The notes below the pieces were generated by a model. That model was not told where the DNA came from, searched no databases, and saw only the letters and a program-made list of their open reading frames with translations. From Trichobilharzia szidati (Eukaryota > Platyhelminthes > Trematoda > Strigeidida > Schistosomatidae), in the NCBI GenBank assembly GCA_944472155.2, contig OX235271.1, positions 83,589,256-83,653,255 of the forward strand: a stretch of DNA of 64,000 nt. Direction: 5' to 3'. The position numbers were made by a program, and so were the translations under genes. Each line of letters opens with the position of its first letter. Within the stretch, counting starts at the first letter, position 1. Shown piece after piece: positions 31,801 through 36,371 of this stretch.

Positions 31801-33011
31801 TAATGAGTTGGTGGGCGATCTCATCCATGAAACCTAGCCCTTTTTCCTAGCTGAGAATGTACGGCCAATGTCTTTGATCATCACTGTCTCAGTAGAAATG
31901 CCTGTACCTAGTAGGATCATCGTATAAAGAATTCACAGATCCAATGATGTCTGTTTGGACATAATGGAGATTATTTTTCAATAACACGGAGTGATAAATG
32001 CTCCTTAAATGCTTTTAATAAGTATGCTTATCTGTCTCCATGACCTTGTTCCTCAGTCATTCAGTTTACTTCCATATATTATTTCATAACATTTTTTGTG
32101 TGGAGCATTTCTTGAAGCCCGTAATGTATCAAACTGACGCTTAAATAGGAATAAGGATAAGCAATACTATCAGGTTAATGCAAAGGAATCAGAGCCAATA
32201 TTTTGAGTTGCTGGTTGTTTTTTTTTCGAGTAGCGTAAGAAATTCTAGGCATCTTGTCAGGATTACTCAAGTCTACCAGATATAATTTTGAACTTTAAAT
32301 GATACAGACATAAAACCTAAATTATCAAGTGTTAATTCTTCATACTGATAGGCTTTAAATCAATACACAGATCAGGAGTCGAATACTTATCATAGTAAAG
32401 GCGTTTATAAAAAGTTTGCTAATACGGAAAATATCTTTTATGAAACCTAGATCGGTGTAACAAGTGTGACAGTCGAAGTCAACACACTGAAAGGAACCTC
32501 CATAGATCTTCCAATTAAATATGTTCACCGTTAAAGGCCACAGGCACATAAAAAGTTCAAAACAACAAACCTTCACAGATAAAATACTATCCTCACGACA
32601 TCGAGATTTGAGCACTGCATATACTATATCAGCAAAATCAGAATGTCGACGGATAGGAGTGGTATGCGTTCTTAATAGTATACGCGCGGCTAATCCATTC
32701 GGTGCAAGGCCAATAGCTCTGATAATTAACCGCGAAAGTGTGTGTTCACGCAATCCGAAGGCTTTTCTCAATCTATCATGTGATGGAATCAGCAAACGTA
32801 ATAATAAATAAAGACTAGCACGACCACAAGATGAAAATTGACTCCTTGGTTTCAGATTCAGATATTGTTCCTCCCAAAGAGATATAAATTTGGAAAGTAT
32901 TCTTTCTTTTGCCTTGACCCCATTGGTCAATGCCAATTTTTCTAGTAGACGACAATATGTTGAAAGTGAAACCTTTTCTGCAATACGTGAACTTTCACCA
33001 ACTACATCCAT
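7655..33011 (-). CDS. LIG4: DNA ligase IV, 12 coding exons
   Basis: ATP-dependent nuclear ligase that, with XRCC4, seals double-strand breaks in non-homologous end joining. Joined exons (high to low coordinate): 33011-32571, 30775-30563, 28503-28261, 26869-26567, 24595-24071, 22047-21877, 19764-19618, 18054-17782, 16135-15971, 13702-13400, 10459-10088, 7852-7655, giving about 1,117 residues plus TAA. All junctions are GT/AG. The domains run N-terminal DNA-binding domain (1-218), nucleotidyltransferase with motif I TKFDGER (lysine about 292), LDGEMM (about 350), FDILYLNG, EGLIVK (about 482) and WWKIKPDY (about 505), then an OB fold ending in motif VI TLRFPRVVAIRHDK (about 649). A Ser/Gln-rich linker (about 690-770), BRCT1, an XRCC4-binding segment (DYDKFGDSY, about 887) and BRCT2 follow. 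It is some 200 residues longer than the vertebrate protein (about 911), mainly through the linker and loops. The start aligns with the family N-terminus. The introns are loaded with transposon debris. Confidence 0.96.
8270..9435 (-). pseudogene. RTE-1 LINE 3' half (LIG4 intron 11)
   Basis: The minus strand gives VDHFTYLGTCISPNG ... RRLWRRRDIRLSTKGRVY ... LLYGCETWPLRVEDMKKL ... DHRCLRSIS, the C-terminal domain of the intact RTE-1 polyprotein (YLGSCVS, RRRDVSLAVKGRVY, CETWPLRAED, DHRCLRRIA). The 3' ORF end and 3' UTR continue down to about 8,270. Frameshifts near 9,300 and 8,930 kill it. The 163-codon plus-strand ORF at 8,276-8,767 is antisense to the element tail and is not a gene. Confidence 0.85.
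9620..10018 (-). pseudogene. RTE-2 LINE 3' remnant (LIG4 intron 11)
   Basis: The reverse strand shows the RTE-2 C-terminal pattern (EKISNKATLAKNHPWT...; SCEEKIKACRRSR) and a 3' end reading TGCTGAAGCCCTATATC after an AAATGGAGATGTG motif. The same end is at 26,450-26,525 and 27,235-27,300. Badly decayed. Confidence 0.65.
10088..10459 (-). CDS. LIG4: LIG4 exon 11 (residues 929-1052, BRCT2 first part)
   Basis: The acceptor is ATCAG|GTA and the donor ATG|GTAAGT. It encodes the inter-BRCT linker and the first BRCT2 strands (MTGYILALIRPIFNPN ... RRLGCLCIGP). It contains 124 codons and extends upstream of the first in-frame TTG/ATG, so a stand-alone ORF call would truncate it by 12 residues. Confidence 0.88.
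10575..10875. repeat. Unclassified interspersed repeat E, copy 2
   Basis: Matches 6,600-6,965 in ordered blocks (ACGAAATACAGAGCATCC; CAATCAATCAACGGGAG). Non-coding. Confidence 0.55.
11088..11492 (-). pseudogene. Penelope-like RT fragment (LIG4 intron 10)
   Basis: A 134-codon open stretch on the minus strand contains VPFVNILVKQTSKGRLETKV and STHAGQILNYNSNN. This is the PLE pattern after the YxDD box: a (F/L)(L/V)(D/N)(I/V)LV block, GRL-x-T-x-V, then TH-x-x-QIL. The open stretch ends soon after that block, and the rest of the element is missing. It differs from the PLE copies at 2,095 and 18,190, so at least two PLE lineages are present. Confidence 0.75.
11890..12005 (-). mobile_element. tRNA-derived SINE-like repeat
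   Basis: The reverse complement has an A-box-like TGGCTCATTGG and a B-box-like GGTTTGAGCCCC spaced as in a tRNA gene, followed by a short non-tRNA body. It does not fold as a normal tRNA and is judged a tRNA-derived repeat. Confidence 0.5.
12285..12500 (+). repeat. RTE-1 LINE 5' UTR fragment
   Basis: Resembles the 5' UTR of the intact RTE-1 at 40,300-40,400: CCATGGGA, CTGACGCTGCTC, GATCAGACTTCAAGT/GATTAGACTCCAAGT, and GGGGGTGGCCCCTT/GGGGGGTGGTCCCTT appear in the same order. Confidence 0.7.
13105..13338 (-). mobile_element. tRNA-derived SINE, family A (reverse)
   Basis: The reverse complement starts TGCGTTGGTGGTTCAATAG with a tRNA-like head, then a body with CTGCTACTGAAACTTC and a tail motif near CTATGTTCAACTATTGG. 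It is diverged from the copy at 34,162 and lies in LIG4 downstream of exon 10. Confidence 0.7.
13400..13702 (-). CDS. LIG4: LIG4 exon 10 (residues 828-928, BRCT1 end and XRCC4-binding segment)
   Basis: The acceptor is TTTAG|GTT. The best donor is GTT|GTATGT at 13,399, keeping phase 0. It encodes HNVVRLNWLIDCFNKKSLLAWKP (end of BRCT1) and DYDKFGDSYREPTTSDELKLVF, the inter-BRCT segment that in ligase IV wraps around XRCC4. The exact 3' end is the least certain of the junctions. Confidence 0.9.
13900..14125 (+). mobile_element. Hammerhead-bearing SINE, family C, diverged copy
   Basis: Has GACATTGGCTGGTGAATTG and GGGTACTGATGAAGGGTCC ... GACGAAACAACTGTC in the family C order. The hammerhead boxes are shifted by substitutions, so no functional core is expected. 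Confidence 0.6.
14640..15135 (-). pseudogene. RTE-2 LINE 3' ORF remnant (LIG4 intron 9-10 region)
   Basis: Minus-strand reading in mixed frames gives SVWKSTAFSIKNKIRIFNTN then VDLLYG, the RTE-2 block just before the C-terminal domain (same block at 26,060-26,150 and 27,660-27,760). Several stops. It is sense to LIG4. Confidence 0.7.
15310..15445 (+). repeat. SINE family A body fragment
   Basis: GGTAAAGAGAGAGGGTTGGGCGTGGGGCTA ... CTGCTACAGAAACTTCA follows the body of the family A SINE (34,265-34,345). The tRNA-like head is missing. It abuts an (AT)n run at 15,449-15,466. Confidence 0.6.
15560..15810 (-). repeat. RTE-1 LINE 5' UTR fragment (reverse)
   Basis: The reverse complement contains GATCATACTTCAAGTCAGAAG ... 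AACCACCTGCTTCGGTTTGG ... CAGTATCCCAGCCCTTGCAC. These are the same ordered blocks as 40,340-40,430 of the intact RTE-1. Confidence 0.75.
15971..16135 (-). CDS. LIG4: LIG4 exon 9 (residues 773-827, BRCT1 first half)
   Basis: Too short to stand out as an ORF, but clear in translation: FESHEICLWL ... NIRAYGGIVVQNPSPNTFCIV, a BRCT beta-alpha-beta start with the (F/Y)GG turn. The acceptor is TCCAG|TTA and the donor AAA|GTAAGT. It contains 55 codons, phase 0. Confidence 0.93.
16197..16810. repeat. Family D repeats, head-to-head inverted pair
   Basis: A reverse copy (16,197-16,440) is followed by a forward copy (16,425-16,810), giving inverted arms of about 170 bases around 16,380-16,480. In each copy a tRNA-like A box (AATAGCTCAGTGG / AACAGCTCAATGG) and a B-box-like GGATTCGAATCTC / AGATTTGAATTTC can be seen, so family D is probably a tRNA-derived SINE with palindromic CACTAGTTA-type ends. 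Confidence 0.65.
17530..17640 (+). mobile_element. Family C SINE fragment with hammerhead-like core
   Basis: GTGCGTACTTCCGAAGAGTCTCAAACAGAGACGAAAC has a good stem II (GTCTC/GAGAC) and GAAA. The CUGA box reads CCGA, so it should be inactive. The head with the tRNA-like promoter is missing. Confidence 0.6.
17782..18054 (-). CDS. LIG4: LIG4 exon 8 (residues 682-772, linker)
   Basis: The acceptor is CATAG|GGT and the donor CAC|GTATGT. It starts with the conserved GKLATKRL and continues as a Ser/Gln/Glu-rich, probably disordered linker between catalytic core and BRCT1. Late in the exon, PVKQRRG is a possible basic nuclear-import patch. It contains 91 codons. Confidence 0.9.
18190..19515 (-). pseudogene. 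Penelope-like element: RT end, GIY-YIG start and 3' UTR (LIG4 intron 7)
   Basis: From high to low coordinate the minus strand gives SILGPLLADCFLASLENS, then (next frame) the catalytic YQRCMDDTLIICDEN, then NSEFHFLDV. The 107-codon stretch 19,140-18,817 follows, with RQMIDGCVKDKLPLLA, YKFTCSCGANYIGHTNC and LSKRISEHYPAWL, a GIY-YIG nuclease start. The 3' UTR runs to about 18,190 and matches the plus-strand copy at 2,540-2,985. Frame changes and stops show a dead copy. It is the best-preserved member of this PLE lineage in the window. Confidence 0.82.
19618..19764 (-). CDS. LIG4: LIG4 exon 7 (residues 633-681, motif VI)
   Basis: The acceptor is TACAG|CTT and the donor CAG|GTAGGT. It carries GLTLRFPRVVAIRHDKSW, the conserved motif VI at the end of the OB fold. 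It contains 49 codons. A Penelope-like element fills most of the next intron. Confidence 0.94.
20100..20665 (-). pseudogene. RTE-1 LINE 3' end (LIG4 intron 6)
   Basis: A 152-codon open stretch (20,627-20,169) reads MRAEDMKRLAVFDHRCLRSI ... RWLGHVLRMPSHRLPRRAML ... WGPLDGKNQWLETIGDMAQN. This is the C-terminus of the RTE-1 polyprotein (RWLGHVLRMSPQRLPYRSLF in the intact copy), followed by 3' UTR. It is cut at 20,665 in the middle of the CETWPLRAED region, so it is 5' truncated, as usual for LINEs. Confidence 0.88.
21877..22047 (-). CDS. LIG4: LIG4 exon 6 (residues 576-632)
   Basis: The acceptor is AATAG|GTG and the donor CAG|GTGAAT. It encodes SGLTIKQFKEIDNLLRKHWK ... RPDVWIAPKSSLVLQ, part of the OB fold. 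It contains 57 codons, phase 0. Confidence 0.94.
22209..22300 (+). repeat. tRNA-like B-box repeat fragment
   Basis: GTAGTCGATCATGGATCCAAGGTTCGAATCTTGCCCC resembles the tRNA-like head of a SINE with a clear B box. No cloverleaf can be drawn, and the body is not one of the families named here. Confidence 0.35.
22750..22890 (-). mobile_element. Family C SINE (reverse half of an inverted pair)
   Basis: The reverse complement reads GGGTTCGAGCCCC, GTGCGTACTGCTAAAGAGTC, AAACTAGGACGAAGCGG. Stem I (GTACTG/CAGTAC) and stem II (GTCC/GGAC) are intact, but the cores read CTAAAGA and GAAG, so the ribozyme is probably dead. Confidence 0.7.
22895..23030 (+). mobile_element. Family C SINE (forward half of an inverted pair)
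   Basis: Begins AGTAACCAGAAGGTCCTGGG, the same tRNA-like segment that ends the reverse copy, so the two are joined head to head. The hammerhead region at 22,960-23,008 has stem II GTCC/GGAT, GAAA, ACAG/TTGT and a GTC-type site. The CTGAAGA box reads CTGAAAA, losing the conserved G8. Confidence 0.7.
23845..24030 (+). mobile_element. tRNA-derived SINE, family A, diverged
   Basis: The head TATGGCAGAATGCTCGTCAGCC ... GGATTCGATCCCC and the tail GAAGTCCAATGTTCCACTTGGAATG fit family A. It ends about 40 bases from the LIG4 exon 5 splice donor. Confidence 0.65.
24071..24595 (-). CDS. LIG4: LIG4 exon 5 (residues 401-575)
   Basis: The acceptor is TCAAG|CTA and the donor AAG|GTATGC. It is the longest exon (175 codons). 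It contains motif IV EGLIVK, motif V GWWKIKPDYIHGL and the OB-fold start LDCLIVGGY ... SHFLCAV. A loop of about 30 residues before motif IV (NTDDDSALDYKP region) is longer than usual. A SINE lies just inside the following intron. Confidence 0.95.
24725..24930 (+). mobile_element. tRNA-derived SINE, family A, old copy
   Basis: Diverged head (AGTCAGTGGTTCAATTACCGG) and tail (AAGCCCTAAATTCCATTCAG). It is directly followed by a second, younger family A copy, making a tandem SINE pair. Confidence 0.6.
24932..25150 (+). mobile_element. tRNA-derived SINE, family A, near full length
   Basis: GGTGGCACAGTGGTTAGAACGC, the B box GTATTCGATCCCCGG, the body CTGGTAAAGAGGAAAGG and the tail TGAAGCCCTATGTTCCACTG are all in place. 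It matches 34,162-34,390 closely. Confidence 0.82.
25235..25460 (-). mobile_element. Family C SINE, reverse, decayed hammerhead
   Basis: The reverse complement has the family C upstream block (GAATTGGTAGAAGTTGAAATTC), a B-box-like segment and GCGGAAGAGTCCCAAACTGGAATGAAAT. The hammerhead boxes are mutated (CGGAAGA). Confidence 0.6.
25950..26525 (+). pseudogene. RTE-2 LINE 3' ORF remnant (LIG4 intron 4, antisense to gene)
   Basis: A short open stretch reads SKPAKIGKARQAFLTPKSVW then ALSVKFKTRIMNTN and SVLLYDSETW, the RTE-type block before the C-terminal domain. Later text in other frames gives the typical C-terminal region and a 3' end TGCTGAAATCTTATTTTCCACTCGGAA. It is unlike RTE-1, whose block reads CETWPLRAED. 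Decayed by stops and frameshifts. Confidence 0.75.
26567..26869 (-). CDS. LIG4: LIG4 exon 4 (residues 300-400)
   Basis: The acceptor is AAACAG|CTT and the donor CAG|GTATAT. It encodes YRYWSRNGLEWT, ILDGEMM and CFVVFDILYLNG, nucleotidyltransferase motifs around the active site. It contains 101 codons. Confidence 0.94.
27235..27830 (-). pseudogene. RTE-2 LINE 3' remnant (LIG4 intron 3)
   Basis: Reading the minus strand across frames gives WKSTALKIWIKIRIHNTN and SVLLYGSE, then a basic C-terminal region, then a 3' end with TGCTGAAGCCCTATGTTCCACTTGGAA (27,280-27,250). The 138-codon stretch 27,733-27,317 is one frame of the decayed ORF. Confidence 0.72.
28261..28503 (-). CDS. LIG4: LIG4 exon 3 (residues 219-299, adenylation lysine)
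   Basis: The acceptor is TTTTTAG|GAT and the donor CAG|GTTAGT. It begins DLRLLCERI, passes through PFRPMLCERA and ends with motif I ETKFDGERVQ. The lysine of KFDGER (about residue 292) would form the ligase-AMP intermediate. It contains 81 codons. Confidence 0.95.
28800..29535 (-). pseudogene. RTE-1 LINE 3' remnant (LIG4 intron 2)
   Basis: Nucleotide similarity to the copies at 8,270-9,435 and 20,100-20,665 through the ORF end and 3' UTR (GGCCAGGTCTCACAGCC-type and GATCGATAGCCG-type blocks). It is more diverged, with no open frame above 65 codons. Confidence 0.7.
29852..30172. repeat. Family D fold-back repeat with near-perfect hairpin
   Basis: Starts with GACACTAGTAACTAGTGT. Between 29,987 and 30,170 two arms of about 68 bases (GGCAATCGGCTAGAAGCC ... 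and its inverted partner GGCTTCCTGCCGATTGCC) pair around a loop of about 45 bases. The 93-codon plus-strand ORF at 30,012 is a chance product. Confidence 0.75.
30563..30775 (-). CDS. LIG4: LIG4 exon 2 (residues 148-218)
   Basis: The acceptor is TCAAG|GAT and the donor CAA|GTTAGT. It encodes DINNHLDEL ... IEQKWIVRLIVK ... FEVTQ, the second half of the DNA-binding domain; EQKW(I/L)(V/I)R is a ligase IV hallmark. It contains 71 codons, phase 0 at both ends. Confidence 0.93.
31125..31380 (+). pseudogene. RTE-1 LINE RT fragment, 5' side of SINE insertion
   Basis: Nucleotides match the intact RTE-1 at 42,636-42,965 (CCTATACAAAAACACTTCAGGC; AGACTTTTCGACCTTGAGTATGCAGATG), covering RT motifs B to C, with an internal deletion. 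A family B SINE then interrupts it. It lies in LIG4 intron 1, antisense to the gene. Confidence 0.8.
31383..31586 (+). mobile_element. tRNA-derived SINE, family B, full length
   Basis: TGCGTCGGTGGCACAGTGG (A box region), GGGGTTCGATCCCCTGCCGG (B box), body GATATCTATGG ... TACGGTGTGGAATCAAGCTG, then an A-rich (AAATAA) tail. Inserted into an RTE-1 fragment whose homology resumes directly after the tail. The head is shared with family A but the body is not. Confidence 0.85.
31587..31850 (+). pseudogene. RTE-1 LINE fragment, 3' side of SINE insertion
   Basis: ATGATATGTGCTTTGG ... GGATGGCATACGCCAAACTG ... CACCGTCGCGACGTTAGTCTGG matches 42,970-43,230 of the intact RTE-1 with small deletions. Confidence 0.75.
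32571..33011 (-). CDS. LIG4: LIG4 exon 1 (start codon, residues 1-147)
   Basis: ATG at 33,011-33,009. Encodes the first part of the alpha-helical DNA-binding domain, including RKAFGLREHTLSRLIIRAIG and HSDFADIVYAVLKSRC, which line up with the ligase IV N-terminus. The donor is AAG|GTTTGT, and the exon is 147 codons, phase 0. Confidence 0.93.
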
Positions 33012-34090
33012 ATGAAAGACTAACTTTCAGAAACCACTACAGACCGTCAGAGTTTGAAACACTTGTAATCTAAACAAAAAACGAGAAGGTAATGGAGTAT
33101 AAGAATGACTAAATACTTTGTGTAAAGCATTCATATCGTCGAAAATTGTAACAGGCAGTTAAAACAAACTTGACAAGTGTCAGTTTTTCAACAGGAATAG
33201 TTTCTATGGTTTTTTTACATTGAACATATACCGGGAAAAAAATTACGGAGCAATAAGAGAGTTAACTACACGATCCAACCGTTTGATACTTAAACGTTGT
33301 AACAATTAGGTATAATGCAGCGACTAATGACTTTATACATTTATCGTATTCTAATTTCTTCACTTTTAAATATTTTCTAACTTAGTATCGCACTTCAGAA
33401 CATGCATTGGACCAACTTACACACCATATGATCCAGACATTTCAAGTGATGCAGGGGGGTTACACACAGGGGGGTCACATAACTAAATCCTTATAAATAC
33501 AAGTCTACGTCGCGTAGGCTTTGTTTCTGATAAACGCAATACGTATTACCAAGGCAAAGGGCAGCCTGGGGCCTCTCAAAACCCTATCCTCGATTTGTCA
33601 TATTTCTGTAAGTTAAACAAAAACACAGCACTATCATCCGATGTACCTAAATTCCAAAAAGAATCAGGAATTTTAACGATGACACACACGACATATATTG
33701 AAAAGCCTAAATCAGCCATTCGCTAAAAGTCTTAAACACAGCGTAGATAAGTCACAAAATGAAGTATAGTGCATATTATATCACCCTATTCTGACTAACC
33801 ATAATAGAGCTGACAGTGATGATTTGGCAAACTTTTTAGCTGAGTAGCGGAAATGACACATTCTATGTATAATAGAGAAGATTTGTAGCTCAGGTGGATG
33901 ATTTGCAATTAATAGTGTTCTCTGAGCTGGTTGGTTTAGTTACGGAGCTTACGTCGTCCTTCTAGACAACATCTCCTTTCAGCGCAATATTTAGCACAAA
34001 GTGAAATGATTTAAATTTCTTCATGAGTGACAATTGCGTCTCCTGGTAACTATCTTTACATATGTATTGACCATTTTCTATTGACTTAGA
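33012..34090. other. LIG4 5' flank, no other feature
   Basis: No ORF or repeat family recognised. A presumed promoter and 5' UTR for LIG4 should lie at the right of 33,011, but no TATA box or initiator can be assigned with confidence. A segment at 33,835-33,870 resembles, inverted, the sequence at 35,185-35,215. Confidence 0.45.
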
Positions 34091-34092
34091 TT

Positions 34093-34640
34093 TTAAACTT
34101 TCTGGTCACCTGATTTACTTTTTATTAGTTGGTATATTTCGTCTATATTAACGTGCTTGTTGTGCGTCGGTGGTATAGCGGTTAGGACGCTCGCCGACCA
34201 TGCACATGGTTCGGGGTTCGATCCCCGGCCGACGCACTCCCTTACCTCGCTGAGCCAGAAATAATGCTGGTAAAGAGGAAAGGTTAGGCATGAAGCTGGC
34301 AACCCCATCCTGTAAAATAAACATGGCTGCAGAAACTTCAGGCCACTAGCTTGAAGCCCTATGTTCCACTGGGGAACGTGAAGGAAAAAAACGTGCTTGT
34401 TAATTGCATTTTCATTTGAGTACCAGGCTTCTGGGAATTCCCTGGCACTTTTAGTGTTTTCTCTGTCTAAGATTTTGACATTATCCCAATCAAATTGATG
34501 ACCATAACTGTCTATATGCATTGATACTAAAGAATACATATCGTGTCTTTTCACGGCTGATTTGTGTTCTTGGATTCTGATTCGAAGGGGACGCCCACTT
34601 TGGCCGATGTAATGCTTGTTGCAGTTCATACATTCTGTGT
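34093..34640 (-). pseudogene. Penelope-like element GIY-YIG nuclease fragment
   Basis: The 34,629-34,400 part reads NCNKHYIGQSGRPLRIRIQE ... SLVSMHIDSYGHQFDWDNVK ... AREFPEAWYSNENAINKHV, the GIY-YIG domain that ends canonical Penelope-like proteins. The frame is interrupted after NKHV by a family A SINE and continues beyond it (NIDEIYQLIKSKSGDQKV at 34,145-34,093). Everything upstream of the nuclease is missing. It belongs to a different PLE lineage from that at 18,190. Confidence 0.85.
34162..34390 (+). mobile_element. tRNA-derived SINE, family A, full length with target-site duplication
   Basis: The head has TGCGTCGGTGGTATAGCGG and a perfect B box GGGGTTCGATCCCCGG, followed by body, TGAAGCCCTATGTTCCACTG tail and A-run. 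It is flanked by a 12-base direct repeat AACGTGCTTGTT at 34,150-34,161 and 34,390-34,401, one base of the second overlapping the A-run. Best-preserved family A copy in the window. Confidence 0.92.
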
Positions 34641-35181
34641 ATCTTTTCTTTTAGTTGACAACAACACAACCTTTCGCTACCTTGAAATATAAACTCACTT
34701 AGTTGTTGCTGAGTCTTCTTACTCTCCGCAACTGCTCATGTGTCAATATTAATTATTTGGTGCTTACTCTGGAATTTGCCGGAACCCTCTCATCCTCATA
34801 CAAAGTATAATCAACTACCATTTTGGCGAATTAGTTACGATATTCAAACAGTATGTTACAATTGTTATGGCAAATACGTCATATGAAGTTACAGTTACTT
34901 ACAATTAGATCCGAGTTCAAATTTCACAACTTAAATTATATAATCAAGCGGCACGGCAAATAGGTGGGCTTCGATGATATTTTACCCGACGTTGCAGACG
35001 TTGCTAAAACGGTGGTTGAGTATACTTTGTATGATGGGATGACGGTTCCTGCAAATTCCAAAGTAAGCACCAAAGAATTAGTATTGATACACGAGCAGTT
35101 GCCGAGAGTAAGAAGACGCAACAACAACTAGGTGAGTTTATACTTCAAAGTAGCGAAAAGTTGTGTTTTCAATTAAAAGAT
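34640..35181. repeat. Long inverted repeat next to the PLE fragment
   Basis: The left arm 34,640-34,828 and the right arm 35,001-35,181 are reverse complements at roughly 85% by eye (for example GTCTTCTTACTCTC on the left, GAGAGTAAGAAGAC on the right). The spacer is about 172 bases. Penelope-like elements often carry terminal repeats in inverted arrangement, which would explain it. Confidence 0.75.
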
Positions 35182-35234
35182 ATACAGAATGTGTCATTTC
35201 CGCCATTCGACTGAAAAGTGTGCCGAGTCATCAC

Positions 35235-35840
35235 CCTTAGATCTATAAATCCCGTCTTTTGTGGTGTAACTTTCCTTATCACCAATGTTTTACAAATTAA
35301 ACAACTAACTATTAAGCCAAAATCGGAGCACTGTTGAAGCAATATCTCCCTTTATTTTAAGACACATTTTGCATTATTTAACCACTACTTTCCGGCTTTA
35401 ATAATTATTTAGGCAGTAGTTTCCTTATTTGACAACTAGCTAGGATATTCCGATAATATTATTCTTACTATTTTCCTAAAATCTCTTCATTTAAAACTTT
35501 ATTTAACTATTCGCCGAATTTTGTCCAACAGGATTTAGCCAACTAAAAAGCAAACTAACCGCATACAACTGGACATCAGCCAACCAATCTTACCACTAAC
35601 TATTAAAGATGCCTTTATGAGTAGAAAATGGTTTCTGTCGTTGTTTTAGGTAGAATAAACCACTTTCTAAACATAATTTTATTTCGAGGGGCCAATAATG
35701 TGATTGGTTGTAAGGTATCGATCAGGAGTTCCGAAAATATTCTTTGCAGTTACCAATGCATTATATAACCAAATTGAGAAATTGTTATTCCTTTAGGATA
35801 GCAGAAGTTAGGACAATATTCACATTTCCTTCATTTACAA
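35235..35840. other. No gene recognised
   Basis: AT-rich DNA without an ORF, known repeat or RNA signal that I can name. Confidence 0.45.
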
Positions 35841-35849
35841 CACTAGATT

Positions 35850-36371
35850 ATAATACAATAACATTCAAAACAGTAAAATGTCAGTAGATGAGCTTTATTT
35901 CATCATTTTTAGAAAGGAATGCCAGCGTAAATCTACTGGAACAAGAAGAGGACCTTTAAAGCCTTGTACCCGCTTACTTCAAGCTTTGCTAAGTCAGAAT
36001 ATACACCTCTCACGACCCTTTCACGTTCTTCCTTCTTCGTGAGTGACTGTTGCCGTTGTACGTCACAAATTAGTGTCGGAAGTGGGATATTTTGCACACA
36101 ACATGGAAACATCATCCGACTATGATCTTAATAAGCTGTTTCCTGAGGGCTGTGCATTTACCCTGCAAAGTGTTCCGGCGCTTCCCCGTCCACCAACGCT
36201 GCAACTGTCATCGGTTTACTCACGCTGCAAGAAACGAATGTCACCGTTTATAACAAGTCCAGCTAAAAAGTCCTCTTCTTGTTCCAGTAGGCTTACGCCA
36301 GCGTTCCTTTCTGAAAAAGAAGATGAAAAAAGCTTATGTAGTGATATTATACTGGTTTCTATCTCATTACA
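35850..36371. mobile_element. Miniature gypsy remnant with LTRs in inverted orientation
   Basis: A plus-strand LTR-like segment (to about 36,062) is followed by a primer-site-like AGTGTCGGAAGTGGGA. An ATG at 36,103 then opens a gag start with DLNKLFPEG, SVPALPRPPTLQ and YSRCKKRMSPF, like the family I gag N-terminus. From about 36,246 the sequence becomes an LTR on the opposite strand. Arms such as AATGCCAGCGTAAATCTACTGGAAC (35,918-) and GTTCCAGTAGGCTTACGCC (36,281-) pair. All of gag beyond about 48 codons and all of pol are absent. Confidence 0.6.

Noticed and set aside
3648..34240. Functional tRNA genes at the many A-box/B-box sequences
   Set aside because: They are repeated, joined to constant non-tRNA bodies, and do not give an acceptor stem and anticodon arm together. 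They are SINE heads.
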